Source of the DNA: Paraburkholderia azotifigens | GTDB taxonomy: Bacteria > Pseudomonadota > Gammaproteobacteria > Burkholderiales > Burkholderiaceae | Assembly: GCF_007995085.1 (NCBI RefSeq) | Contig: NZ_VOQS01000003.1 | Span: forward strand, 2,046,001 to 2,110,000 | DNA length: 64,000 nt | Direction: 5' to 3' | In this document: positions 45,279-53,672 of the stretch, piece after piece | How positions within the stretch are numbered: the stretch's first letter is position 1 | Layout of the letters: every line of letters starts with the position of its first letter | Translations under genes and position numbers: made by a program | The notes under the pieces: model-generated | The model's database searches: none | Seen by the model: only the letters and a program-made list of their open reading frames with translations | What the model was told of the DNA's origin: nothing

Positions 45279-45521
45279 GTGGATGTGACTGCTGACGAGG
45301 CGCCGCACCCGAGCGCGTCCGCCGCCGCCGATCCTCGCCCCACGCCGCCCGTGCGGCCCGATCCCGACGATTGCTGTCATAGCGGCTGCGATCCGTGCGT
45401 GTTCGATCTGTACGACGAAGAGGTCACGCGATATCGCGCGGCGCTGGCGGCATGGGAGGCACGGCATGCCGAGCCGCTTCAGCCTGGAAAGCGCGAAGGC
45501 AGGCCGCGCAGGAAGCGTTGA
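45279..45521 (+). CDS. Oxidoreductase-like domain small protein
   Basis: An 80-residue protein starting at a GTG. A Pro/Ala-rich N-terminus leads to D-D-C-C-H-S-G-C-D-P-C-V-F-D-L-Y-D-E-E-V-x-R-Y, the signature of the short oxidoreductase-like domain (PF09791-type) with four cysteines in C-C-x2-G-C-x2-C. The tail is Arg/Lys-rich. The cysteine cluster probably binds metal; the name reflects similarity to oxidoreductase N-termini and no activity is known. It directly precedes the sirtuin gene. Confidence 0.75.
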   Translation: MDVTADEAPHPSASAAADPRPTPPVRPDPDDCCHSGCDPCVFDLYDEEVTRYRAALAAWEARHAEPLQPGKREGRPRRKR

Positions 45522-45555
45522 GCGCCGATCCGCATCCATTCGTTCCACCGACCCC

Positions 45556-46401
45556 ATGTCCACGCTGATCGAACCTCACGCACTCGCCGCGCTCCAAGAT
45601 TTCGTCGAACGCTATCCGCGGCTCTTCGTGCTGACGGGCGCGGGCATCAGCACCGATTCCGGCATTCCCGGTTATCGCGACGAAAACGGCGAGTGGAAAC
45701 GCTCGCCGCCCATCACGCTGCAGGAGTTTCTCGGCTCGATTGCGTCGCGCCAGCGCTACTGGGCGCGTAGCACGGTCGGCTGGCCCGTCGTCGCGAAGGC
45801 CGAGCCGAACGCGGCGCACCGCGCGCTCGCACGGCTCGAAGCGGCCGGGCGCGTGCGCACGCTGGTCACGCAGAACGTCGATGGCCTGCATCAGCGTGCA
45901 GGCAGCAGCGACGTGATCGAACTGCACGGCAGCATCGGCGAAGTGACATGCCTCGATTGCGGCACGCATCACCGTCGCGCGTCGATCCAGCAGATGCTGA
46001 TCAACGAGAATCCCGCGTTGCTCGACGTGATCGCCGAGCCTGCCGCCGATGGCGACGCGCATCTCGAATGGCACGATCTCGGCTCGTTTCGCGTGCCCGC
46101 GTGCCCGCACTGCGGCGGACTGCTGAAACCGGCTGTCGTGTTCTTCGGCGAAAACGTGCCGAAGCCGCGCGTCGAGGCGGCGTCGAACGCGCTCGATGCC
46201 GCCGATGCGATGCTGGTCGTCGGTTCGTCGTTGATGGTGTATTCGGGCTATCGCTTCTGCGCGTGGGCGCAGAAACTGGGCAAGCCGATCGCCGCGATCA
46301 ATCTCGGGCGCACGCGCGCCGACGCATTGCTGTCGCTGAAAGTCGAAGCGCCGTGCGGCGATGCGCTGGCCGCGCTCGCGGCGAGTCTGGCGGTGCGCTG
46401 A
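45556..46401 (+). CDS. NAD-dependent protein deacylase, sirtuin family
   Basis: A 281-residue Sir2 protein from ATG 45556. The NAD motif T-G-A-G-I-S-T-D-S-G-I-P-G-Y-R is near residues 30-44, Q-N-V-D-G-L-H near 110, and catalytic His in E-L-H-G-S near 128. The zinc site is C-L-D-C and C-P-H-C (about 136-139 and 188-191), and V-V-G-S-S-L-M-V closes the NAD site. The G-E-W-K-R-S-P-P insert after the NAD loop is typical of class II (SIRT4-like) bacterial sirtuins. Targets are unknown. Confidence 0.93.
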   Translation: MSTLIEPHALAALQDFVERYPRLFVLTGAGISTDSGIPGYRDENGEWKRSPPITLQEFLGSIASRQRYWARSTVGWPVVAKAEPNAAHRALARLEAAGRVRTLVTQNVDGLHQRAGSSDVIELHGSIGEVTCLDCGTHHRRASIQQMLINENPALLDVIAEPAADGDAHLEWHDLGSFRVPACPHCGGLLKPAVVFFGENVPKPRVEAASNALDAADAMLVVGSSLMVYSGYRFCAWAQKLGKPIAAINLGRTRADALLSLKVEAPCGDALAALAASLAVR

Positions 46402-46442
46402 CCCGAATGCCTGGCTACCTGCCAATTCAACAAGGAACGCCG

Positions 46443-47048
46443 ATGCTCACGACGATCGAAGAACTGGAAGCGCTGTACGGGCAGCCGCACGATCGCTCGG
46501 TGCGCAAGGAGATTCCGTATGTCAACGACTGCTATCGCGCGTTCATCGAGCATTCGCCGTTCATCGTGCTGGCGACGGCGGGCCCCGAAGGTCTAGACTG
46601 CTCGCCGCGCGGCGATGCGCCAGGCTTTGTGCGGCTGATCGACGAACGCACGCTGGCGATTCCCGACCGCGTCGGCAATAACCGCATCGACAGCCTGCGC
46701 AACGTGATCGTCAATCCGCATGTGGGGCTGCTGTTCGTCGTGCCGGGTGTCGGCGAAACACTTCGTGTGAATGGGCGCGGGCGCGTTTCGGCCGATCCGG
46801 CGCTGCTCGACAGCTTCCCGGTCGACGGCAAGAAGCCGCGTTCCGTGCTGATCGTCGATATCGACGCCGTGTACTTTCATTGCTCGAAAGCGCTCGTGCG
46901 CTCGAAGCTGTGGGATCCCGCGCGCCACGTCGAGCGTTCGCAGCTGCCGAGCGCGGGCGACATGCACAAGCGGATCTTCGGTGAGACTTTCGATTCTCTA
47001 GCGTATGATCGCGACCTCGCTGAACGTATCCGAACCAGCCTGTACTGA
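46443..47048 (+). CDS. FMN-binding pyridoxamine 5'-phosphate oxidase-family protein
   Basis: A 201-residue split-barrel flavin protein from ATG 46443. The core reads F-I-V-L-A-T-A-G-P-E-G-L-D-C-S-P-R-G-D-A-P-G-F-V, then L-A-I-P-D-R-x-G-N-N-R-I-D-S-L-R-N-V, which is the MSMEG_1061-like PPOX pattern. Such proteins bind FMN and are usually reductases or oxidases of unknown substrate rather than true PdxH. It ends six bases before a methyltransferase gene and may be co-transcribed with it and the sirtuin. Confidence 0.88.
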   Translation: MLTTIEELEALYGQPHDRSVRKEIPYVNDCYRAFIEHSPFIVLATAGPEGLDCSPRGDAPGFVRLIDERTLAIPDRVGNNRIDSLRNVIVNPHVGLLFVVPGVGETLRVNGRGRVSADPALLDSFPVDGKKPRSVLIVDIDAVYFHCSKALVRSKLWDPARHVERSQLPSAGDMHKRIFGETFDSLAYDRDLAERIRTSLY

Positions 47049-47054
47049 ATCGCC

Positions 47055-47669
47055 ATGACGACGCCCGACCCGAACCTGCGCCAGCACGCGCCCGCCGCCG
47101 AACGCAACCGCGAGCCGATTCTCGCCGTGCTCGAACGCGTGCTGCCCGCGACGGGCACCGTGCTCGAGATCGCGAGCGGAACGGGGCAGCACGCCATCCA
47201 TTTCGCGGCGGCGCTGCCGCAACTGACCTGGCAGCCGAGCGATCCGGGCGAAGACGCGCGTGCGTCGATTGCCGCATGGACGGCGCATAGCGGGCTCGCC
47301 AACGTGCGTGCGCCGCTCGCGCTCGACGTGCGCGACGCGTCGTGGGGCCTCGATGCCGCCGACGCCATCGTCTGCATCAACATGATCCTTATCTCGCCGT
47401 GGGAATCGGCGCGGGCGCTGACCGGCGGCGCGGGGCGGCTGCTGAAAGCGGGCGGCGTGCTGTTTCTATACGGGCCGTACCGGCGCGGCGGCGCACATAC
47501 GGCGCCGAGCAACGCGGCGTTCGACGCCCAGCTGCGAAGCCGCGATCCCGCATGGGGCGTGCGCGACATGGAAGACGTCGTGGCGCTGGCGGATGCAGCG
47601 GGTTTCGATCTCGACGAAACCGTCGAGATGCCCGCCAACAACTTCAGCCTCGTGTTCCAGAAACGATAG
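47055..47669 (+). CDS. DUF938 / SAM-dependent methyltransferase-like protein
   Basis: A 204-residue DUF938 protein. It begins H-A-P-A-A-E-R-N-R-E-P-I-L with the SAM-type motif V-L-E-I-A-S-G-T-G-Q-H-A near residues 34-45, W-Q-P-S-D-P near 62 and C-I-N-M-I-L-I-S-P-W near 112. The C-terminus has L-Y-G-P-Y-R-R-G-G and S-N-A-A-F-D. The fold is a class I methyltransferase; no substrate is known for the family. It starts six bases after the PPOX gene. Confidence 0.88.
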   Translation: MTTPDPNLRQHAPAAERNREPILAVLERVLPATGTVLEIASGTGQHAIHFAAALPQLTWQPSDPGEDARASIAAWTAHSGLANVRAPLALDVRDASWGLDAADAIVCINMILISPWESARALTGGAGRLLKAGGVLFLYGPYRRGGAHTAPSNAAFDAQLRSRDPAWGVRDMEDVVALADAAGFDLDETVEMPANNFSLVFQKR

Positions 47670-47954
47670 CCGCGGCGGCGGGTCTGACGCCTGACTCCGC
47701 GCTTGCGCGACCGCTTGCAGGATGCATGTGCGCGGCGCGTTTCGCGGACTAAGCTGTAGAGGATCGGCGGCGTGCAGCGCATGCACGCAGCGAAAGCGCG
47801 GCGAAAGACACTACGCATCGTCCATGCCCGTCATCGGTATGAGATACGGGAGTACGCGAGCGGCATCCCGTCATTTCTTTTATCCTTTCATCCTCGACGC
47901 TGTGCCTTGATGGCGGGCGCAGCTTCACGACTTACTGGAATCTGGAGAATTCAC

Positions 47955-49364
47955 ATGGGCAAACAGGCAATCGGCGTAGTGGGGCTGGCGGTGATGGGCC
48001 GGAATCTGGCGCTGAACATCGAGAGCCGCGGCCACGCGGTGTCCGTGTTCAACCGCACCCGCGAGAAAACCGACGAACTGATCGCGGAGTTTCCCGACCG
48101 TAAGCTGGTTCCGACCTACACGCTGGAAGAGTTCGTCGATTCGCTTGAAAAGCCGCGCCGCATTCTGATGATGGTCAAGGCAGGCGAAGGCACCGACGCG
48201 ACGATTGCTGCGCTGCGTCCGCTGCTGGATAAGGGCGATATTCTGATCGACGGCGGCAACACGCACTTCACCGACACCATCCGCCGCAACCAGGAACTCG
48301 CGAAATCGGGCCTGCACTTCATCGGCACGGGCGTGTCGGGCGGCGAAGAGGGCGCGCTCAAGGGCCCGTCGATCATGCCGGGTGGCCAGCGCGAAGCCTA
48401 CGACCTCGTTGCTCCGATCCTCACCGAAATCGCCGCGAAGGCGCCGGACGGCGAGCCGTGCGTCGCGTACATGGGTCCGGACGGTGCGGGCCACTTCGTG
48501 AAGATGGTCCACAACGGCATCGAATACGGCGACATGCAGCTGATCGCGGAAAGCTACGCGGTGCTCAAGCAGGTGGTCGGCCTGTCGAACCAGGAACTGG
48601 GCGCCGTCTACACCGAGTGGAACAAGGGCGAGCTGGACAGCTACCTGATCGAGATCACGTCGAAGATCTTCGACAAGAAGGACGAAGAGACGGGCAAGGA
48701 TCTCGTCGACGTGATCATGGACCGCGCCGCGCAAAAGGGCACGGGCAAGTGGACGAGCCAGAACGCGCTCGACCTCGGCGCGCCGCTGCCGCTGATCACG
48801 GAAGCCGTGTTCGCGCGCGTGCTGTCGTCGCTGAAAGACCAGCGCGTCGCCGCGAGCAAGGTGCTCGAAGGGCCGGCCGCGAAGCCGTTCGCGGGCGACC
48901 GCGCCGCGTTCATCGAAGCCGTGCGCCGCGCGCTGTACTTCAGCAAGGTGATTTCGTACGCCCAGGGCTTCGCGCAGTTGCGCGCGGCATCGGACGATTA
49001 CAAATGGGATCTGGACTACGGCACGATCGCGAAGATTTTCCGGGCCGGCTGCATCATCCGCGCCCGCTTCCTGCAGAAGATCACGGACGCCTACGCGAAG
49101 GACAAGCAGATCGCCAACCTGCTGCTCGATCCGTATTTCCGCGACATCGCGGCGAACTACCAGGCGGCGCTGCGCGACGTCGTGATCGCGGCGACGACGG
49201 CGGGCGTGCCCGTGCCGGCGTTCTCGTCGGCGATCGCGTACTTCGACGGCTACCGTTCGGCGCGTCTGCCCGCGAATCTGGTTCAGGCGCAGCGCGACTT
49301 CTTCGGCGCGCATACGTTCGAACGCCTCGACAAACCGGGCAGCTTTCACGCGAACTGGTCATAA
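47955..49364 (+). CDS. gndA: 6-phosphogluconate dehydrogenase, decarboxylating
   Basis: A 469-residue enzyme from ATG 47955 with a TGGAGAA site; the usual length for the NADP-dependent dimeric form. [13 protein letters not shown] is the NADP Rossmann motif, N-R-T-R-E-K follows (NADP 2'-phosphate site). Substrate residues lie in [21 protein letters not shown] and K-M-V-H-N-G-I-E-Y with the catalytic Lys. It converts 6-phosphogluconate to ribulose 5-phosphate and CO2 in the cytosol. It is monocistronic with its own terminator. An upstream in-frame start is not supported. Confidence 0.95.
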   Translation: MGKQAIGVVGLAVMGRNLALNIESRGHAVSVFNRTREKTDELIAEFPDRKLVPTYTLEEFVDSLEKPRRILMMVKAGEGTDATIAALRPLLDKGDILIDGGNTHFTDTIRRNQELAKSGLHFIGTGVSGGEEGALKGPSIMPGGQREAYDLVAPILTEIAAKAPDGEPCVAYMGPDGAGHFVKMVHNGIEYGDMQLIAESYAVLKQVVGLSNQELGAVYTEWNKGELDSYLIEITSKIFDKKDEETGKDLVDVIMDRAAQKGTGKWTSQNALDLGAPLPLITEAVFARVLSSLKDQRVAASKVLEGPAAKPFAGDRAAFIEAVRRALYFSKVISYAQGFAQLRAASDDYKWDLDYGTIAKIFRAGCIIRARFLQKITDAYAKDKQIANLLLDPYFRDIAANYQAALRDVVIAATTAGVPVPAFSSAIAYFDGYRSARLPANLVQAQRDFFGAHTFERLDKPGSFHANWS

Positions 49365-49392
49365 GCCGGATCGCCTGAATCCGCACAGGTTG

Positions 49393-49428
49393 AAACGCCT
49401 CGGCGCCTGCACGGCGCCGAGGCGTTTT
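49393..49428 (+). terminator. Intrinsic terminator of gndA
   Basis: AAACGCCTCGGCGCC and GGCGCCGAGGCGTTTT form a 15-bp stem around TGCAC, followed by TTTTAC, 29 bases after the stop. Confidence 0.9.
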
Positions 49429-49675
49429 ACTTTGCGCGGTGCACCCTTTCGGCACGATTGTTTCAGCAAGCGCACAAATTTTGGAACACAGTGTTGCAAT
49501 TTTCCGATCCAAACAAGCGGCCGAATCCGGTAACGCGCCAGATTATTTCAATAATAGCAACATAGTTTCATCGAATAAGGGATTTCCCTAGGGCGTCACC
49601 TTCCATAAACTTGCATCAACGCTGACGAACGCAGTGTTCGCAGCGAACCAAAAAACAAGTTCTCGGAGGTTGTCC
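49429..49675. promoter_or_regulatory. AT-rich upstream region of the DUF4148 gene
   Basis: After the terminator the sequence from about 49,480 to 49,610 is far richer in A and T than its surroundings (for example TTATTTCAATAATAGCAA). It contains no ORF. It presumably carries the promoter of the exported DUF4148 protein; no specific boxes are claimed. Confidence 0.45.
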
Positions 49676-49996
49676 ATGAAAGCCCTGATTTCCGCAGTCG
49701 TTCTCGCCGCCGCTGTTGCCGCTCCCGTCGCATCGTTCGCACAGTCGAGCCAGCAGCCGCTTACGCGCGCCGAAGTTCGCGCCGATCTCGCCCGTCTGGA
49801 AAAGGCCGGCTACGATCCGCTGTCCGATCGTCAGAATTACCCGAACAACATCCAGGCCGCCGAAGCACGCGTCCATGCACAAGACGTCGCGCAAGCCAGC
49901 ACGACGGGTTACGGCGTGCAGACGAACGGCACGTCGCAAGCCGGCCGCTCGCTGGGCGATGAGAAGGGTCCGCGTTCGGTGTTCTTCGGCAACTAA
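49676..49996 (+). CDS. DUF4148 exported protein
   Basis: A 106-residue protein from ATG 49676 with a CGGAGG site. Signal peptide M-K-A-L-I-S-A-V-V-L-A-A-A-V-A-A-P-V-A-S-F-A cleaves at S-F-A/Q. The mature part has the family pattern L-T-R-A-E-V-R-A-D-L-A-R-L-E-K-A-G-Y-D-P near residues 28-48, then an Asn/Gln-rich tail ending R-S-V-F-F-G-N. These small periplasmic proteins are abundant in Burkholderiaceae; function unknown. Confidence 0.9.
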   Translation: MKALISAVVLAAAVAAPVASFAQSSQQPLTRAEVRADLARLEKAGYDPLSDRQNYPNNIQAAEARVHAQDVAQASTTGYGVQTNGTSQAGRSLGDEKGPRSVFFGN

Positions 49997-50064
49997 GCCG
50001 TAGGTGCAGCGCGATGGTCGAGGTCCGCGAGCCTCAGACCTCGCGAGCAGACAAAAGAAGGTAG

Positions 50065-50100
50065 AAAACGCCCGTCAGGTCGATCCTGACGGGCGTTTTT
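50065..50100. terminator. Bidirectional terminator
   Basis: AAAACGCCCGTCAGG and CCTGACGGGCGTTTT pair around a 5-base loop with T/A-runs on both sides, between the convergent DUF4148 and DUF2968-like genes. Confidence 0.93.
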
Positions 50101-50151
50101 GCATTCCTGCCGCGTACAGCGCGTCCGCTGCGGGAACAGGGTGCGCGGCGT

Positions 50152-50913
50152 TCAGCGCGGAATATGCGGAATCGCTTCGTTGTTCGCGACGTTCAGCTGA
50201 TGCACCTGCCGATGCGCCTTGTTCAGCTGCGCCTGCGCCGCCGTGCGTTGCGCTTCGAGTTGCGCGAGATCCTTGCGCAACTGATGCTGCCTGCCCGTCA
50301 CCGCCTGATCCTGCTCGGTGGTGCGCTGCAAGCCCCGACGCAGCCGCTCCGCGTGCGCTTCGGACTCGGCGATCAGGCGTTTCAACTGTTCGTTCTGCGC
50401 TTCGAGCTGCAGGCGGCGCGTCTCGCCGTCGGCGAGCCGCGTGGCCTGTTCCTGCATATGGTGGAACAGTTGCCTGGCCGTATTCATGTCGCTCGTGGTG
50501 AGCACGCGCCACATGCGGTCTTCCTGAAACAGTGCCACGAAGTATTTCAGTTCTTTTGGATAAAACAGCAGGCTGACGGAATAATCAAAAGTACGAAACG
50601 TGTGAAACGTCTTCAGTGCCGCATCGTCGGCCATGCGTTCCACATCGTTTGCGTCAGCCAGTTGCACGGCGCGTCCATTCGACGCGGAAGGCGTGACCTG
50701 CACCGCATGCAGCGGCGTGACGGGGCGCGGGGGCGCGCTCGCGGGCCGCTCGTCGATGGTTGCGCCCGCATCGCTCTCGCTGGCGGGAAGGTCGGCGAGT
50801 TGAGCCGGTTCGGATTCTGCGGCGTGTTGCGAAGCGTGCTGCTGCGGGAAATGAAGGTGTGCCGCTGCGCCATTGCTGACGGCGGCGCGGCGCATGTTCA
50901 AAAGATTTTTCAC
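50152..50913 (-). CDS. DUF2968-like coiled-coil protein
   Basis: A 253-residue protein starting at GTG 50913, which has CGAGGATC upstream. After an N-terminal basic segment (V-K-N-L-L-N-M-R-R-A-A-V) and a Pro/Ala-rich linker, a compact domain (about residues 95-145) reads L-K-T-F-H-T-F-R-T-F-D-Y-S-V-S-L-L-F-Y-P-K-E-L-K-Y-F-V-A-L-F-Q. A long Gln/Glu/Arg-rich coiled coil fills 160-245 and the end is N-N-E-A-I-P-H-I-P-R. This matches what is known of the DUF2968 family in Burkholderiaceae; function unknown. Longer upstream frames overlap the neighbouring gene and are rejected. Confidence 0.75.
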   Translation of the reverse strand: MKNLLNMRRAAVSNGAAAHLHFPQQHASQHAAESEPAQLADLPASESDAGATIDERPASAPPRPVTPLHAVQVTPSASNGRAVQLADANDVERMADDAALKTFHTFRTFDYSVSLLFYPKELKYFVALFQEDRMWRVLTTSDMNTARQLFHHMQEQATRLADGETRRLQLEAQNEQLKRLIAESEAHAERLRRGLQRTTEQDQAVTGRQHQLRKDLAQLEAQRTAAQAQLNKAHRQVHQLNVANNEAIPHIPR

Positions 50914-50968
50914 GATCGATCCTCGGTAGGCGGCCGGGAAGCCATACCTCTTCAGGTTTGCGGGCACA

Positions 50969-51289
50969 TCAATGCAGCGTGCGTTGCCCACCCGCGATAT
51001 CGTCGAATAGCGCACGGCCTGGTTCCAGCGCGAAGAGCCACGACTGGTCGTAATCGCTGAGCGCTTCGAGCGCCTGGCGCAGCTGCTCGAGTGCGACAGC
51101 GGGAATCTCGACGCTCGCTTCCACGCCGCTCGACAGGCGGCGCACGCTCGCCAGTTGCACGAGGGCATCGGCGGCCTCGGCGACATCGACGGCAAAGACG
51201 AGATGGGCATTGAGCAGTTCGACCAGTGCAGGCGATGAAGTCATCTCATCGACATTCAACTGCACGGCAAGAAACAACGCCTTGTTCAT
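50969..51289 (-). CDS. Small hypothetical protein
   Basis: A 106-residue soluble protein with a perfect AGGAGG site before ATG 51289. It is Ala/Leu/Val-rich with alternating helix and strand patterns (A-L-F-L-A-V-Q-L-N-V-D-E; A-L-V-E-L-L-N-A-H-L-V-F-A-V-D-V-A-E-A; V-A-L-E-Q-L-R-Q-A-L-E-A-L). No motif was recognised. It lies 55 bases upstream of the DUF2968-like gene on the same strand, so they are likely one operon. Confidence 0.65.
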   Translation of the reverse strand: MNKALFLAVQLNVDEMTSSPALVELLNAHLVFAVDVAEAADALVQLASVRRLSSGVEASVEIPAVALEQLRQALEALSDYDQSWLFALEPGRALFDDIAGGQRTLH

Positions 51290-51527
51290 GGAACCTCCTC
51301 GTTAAACGGAAACGCTGAAGTGGATGAACCGTCTCGCCGCGCATCGGCTTACGGACATGCGCATTTCATTGACTGCGGCAAAGTTCAGTATAGGCGAGCA
51401 CTCCAGCTATGCAATGGCGCGCAAGCCGCATGCAACGGTCATCTCCGGGCATGTGAGCAAGAGACGTGCGTGATCGCGAGCGACACTATAATGTCCAGTC
51501 CGACAACCATCATTGCGCAAGCTCGCC

Positions 51528-51839
51528 ATGAAGATCGTCCGCAGCAGCACGTTTACCGCAGAGCGCGCGTGGGGCGCGCTCGACATCGCCAACATGAATG
51601 GCATCACCACTCGCCTGCACTGGACCGACCAGCCCTACAAGTGGCACATCAACGATGGCGAGGAAGTCTTCGCCGTGCTCGACGGACGCGTGGAGATGCG
51701 TTATCGCGAAGCGGGCGTCGAGCACTCAACGGTGCTCGAAACAGGCGACGTGTTCCATGCGTCGGTCGGCACCGAGCACGTCGCACATCCCATCGGCGAA
51801 GCACGCATTCTCGTCATCGAGTCCGCAGGCAGCGTATGA
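51528..51839 (+). CDS. Cupin-domain protein
   Basis: A 103-residue single-domain cupin from ATG 51528; a TATAAT lies at 51487-51492, 36 bases before the start. The cupin motif 1 region W-H-I-N-D-G-E-E-V-F-A-V-L-D-G-R-V-E-M has one His and two Glu, and the motif 2 region G-D-V-F-H-A-S-V-G-T-E-H-V-A-H-P has several His, enough for a metal site. Such small cupins are often sugar isomerases or ligand-binding proteins; no substrate is assigned. Confidence 0.85.
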   Translation: MKIVRSSTFTAERAWGALDIANMNGITTRLHWTDQPYKWHINDGEEVFAVLDGRVEMRYREAGVEHSTVLETGDVFHASVGTEHVAHPIGEARILVIESAGSV

Positions 51840-52109
51840 TCTTGCGTTTTCGCCAGGCGCGAAATTAATTGGGATTGCAGAAGGAATCACGCTGGCAGCC
51901 GGGAAAGCTATCGCAGCAGTCGTCTTGCGCGAGTCGGGCATGCTCCAGAACGAACCTGTCGAGCCTGCCCTGTTTGCGTTTGCCGGCCGTCATTTTTCGG
52001 ACGGGCGGCCGAGGCATAATATTTGCACTGCATATCCCGCTACACGTTCAAACGACGGGCGGCCAACCTGAGCGCCGTCCCGTCCCATACCGCGTCGAGG
52101 GCCACAAAA

Positions 52110-52856
52110 ATGACAGTAAAACGGCAATACGTCGTCACGCAGGCTTTGATCTCGCTCGCCGTCGCGAGCCTGCTCGGCGCGTGCACCACGTACCCGTGGG
52201 AACCGCAGCAGGCGTCGGCGCCCACTTATCGGACGGCGCCGTCCGGTGCGGCCGCCAGCGGCGTGCCCGCCGGGTTTTATCGGGTGAATCCGGGCGATAC
52301 GCTGCAGAGCATCGCGGGCGCGTACGGCCAGCGCCCGCAGGATCTCGCGGCGTGGAACGGTCTGACAGTATCGACACCCGTCGCGCCCGGCCAGATGCTG
52401 CGCGTCGGGCCGCCCACCTACGCGCAGACCACGCCCGTGCCGACGCCCGCGCCATCCACCACGGCCGTTCCGCCTGCGCCCGCCGCGCAACCGCAGATTG
52501 CGCTCGCGTGGCCGTTGCGCGGCCCGATCCTGAAACCGTTCGTGGCGGGCAAGTCGAAGGGCATCGTGATCGGCGGACGCCCCGGCGATCAGGTGCGCGC
52601 CGCCGCGACGGGGCGCGTCGTCTACGCGGGGACGGGCATCGAGGCTTACGGTCCGCTCGTCATCATCAAGCACGACGACACGCTGATCACGGCCTACGGC
52701 CAGAACAGCAGGCTGCTCGTGCAGGAAGGCGACGCCGTCACGCAAGGCCAGCCGATCGGCGAAGTCGGCGCCGACAGCAACGGCGTGCCGTCCATTCAAT
52801 TCGAAGTGCGCAAGGACGGCAAGCCTGTCGATCCGCTTGCGTGGCTGCCGCGCTGA
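52110..52856 (+). CDS. LysM/LytM lipoprotein (NlpD-like), degenerate metal site
   Basis: A 248-residue protein from ATG 52110. The signal peptide ends in the lipobox S-L-L-G-A-C, so Cys25 or so is acylated. A LysM domain (about 55-100) reads Y-R-V-N-P-G-D-T-L-Q-S-I-A, and a Pro/Ala/Thr linker leads to a C-terminal LytM domain (about 135-248). In that domain the first zinc motif is replaced by K-S-K-G-I-V-I-G-G and H-x-H by S-I-Q-F-E, so the peptidase is catalytically dead. This is the hallmark of NlpD/EnvC-type amidase activators, which act in the periplasm during cell division. Confidence 0.9.
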   Translation: MTVKRQYVVTQALISLAVASLLGACTTYPWEPQQASAPTYRTAPSGAAASGVPAGFYRVNPGDTLQSIAGAYGQRPQDLAAWNGLTVSTPVAPGQMLRVGPPTYAQTTPVPTPAPSTTAVPPAPAAQPQIALAWPLRGPILKPFVAGKSKGIVIGGRPGDQVRAAATGRVVYAGTGIEAYGPLVIIKHDDTLITAYGQNSRLLVQEGDAVTQGQPIGEVGADSNGVPSIQFEVRKDGKPVDPLAWLPR

Positions 52857-53124
52857 TATCTGACGGTTCAGCTTCCTCAAATTCCCTGAAACGTCAGCCG
52901 AAGCACATACGGCGGGCCGAGTGCCCGCCAGCCGTCATCGAACAGCATCGAACGGCCAACACTTGCGCACCCGACAGTTGGTCCGGATCAACCAGCAGGC
53001 TTCTCCCGTTTCGACCGAAGGCCCTTCGCAGCGGGCTTCGCAGCGTTTGGCATGGTGCGTGCAGCACGCCCAGCGAGCGCGGCGCAGCCGGCGCTCGCCA
53101 TCCTATCGTTGCTGGAGAACCATC

Positions 53125-53403
53125 ATGACTCACCTGCTTGTGAAAGACCTGTCGAGGGTCGACGAACTCGATCGTCAAACTGCGAAGACCGTGCGCGGCG
53201 GTATCCTCATCATCAGCAAGCCGACCGAGCCGGGCCCATGGCCGAGCTTCCCGGGCATGCCGTCGATGCCCTGGCCGCCGATGCATTTCCCCGTTCCGCC
53301 CGTGCATGCGGGCGGCGGCTGTAACGACGGCGGTAACGGTGGCGGTGGCGGCTACATCATTCCGTATCACGCCACCGCGCCGATGGATCCGCGTCTGCAA
53401 TGA
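53125..53403 (+). CDS. Small peptide with Gly-Gly leader-like N-terminus
   Basis: A 92-residue product from ATG 53125, with GGAGAA 8 bases upstream. Residues 1-26 (M-T-H-L-L-V-K-D-L-S-R-V-D-E-L-D-R-Q-T-A then K-T-V-R-G-G) are hydrophilic, acidic/basic and end in Gly25-Gly26, like double-glycine leaders cleaved by C39 peptidase transporters. The rest is Pro/Met/Trp-rich (repeats of P-x-P-W-P), then a Gly-rich stretch with one Cys and a short aromatic tail. No family was recognised and no processing gene is next to it. A structural surface peptide is the alternative. Confidence 0.6.
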   Translation: MTHLLVKDLSRVDELDRQTAKTVRGGILIISKPTEPGPWPSFPGMPSMPWPPMHFPVPPVHAGGGCNDGGNGGGGGYIIPYHATAPMDPRLQ

Positions 53404-53425
53404 TCCGCGTGCCGTGGATGACAAA

Positions 53426-53462
53426 CGCCGGGGCGAGCCGTTAAGCAAGGCTCGTCCCGGCG
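53426..53462 (+). terminator. Possible terminator after the small peptide gene
   Basis: CGCCGGGGCGAGCC and GGCTCGTCCCGGCG form a strong stem (one mismatch) around a 9-base loop, 23 bases after the stop. Only a short CGTTCATTT follows, so Rho-independent termination is plausible but weak. The remaining bases to 53,672 hold nothing recognised. Confidence 0.55.
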
Positions 53463-53672
53463 CGTTCATTTCGGGGAATCAGACAGGCGGGCAGGGGAAG
53501 GACCGATCCACGTCCCATCAACCGTAATGCAACGCTCATGGCATGCGCTGCTGCTTTGCATTGCGTCGGCAGAAACCTGCACCGTGGATCGGCGGCGATA
53601 CTGTGTCACAACCCTCCGCGCCGGGGTATCAGGATTGTTCGAAAAAGTCGCGTGAGCGCCTTCCGGCTTCGC

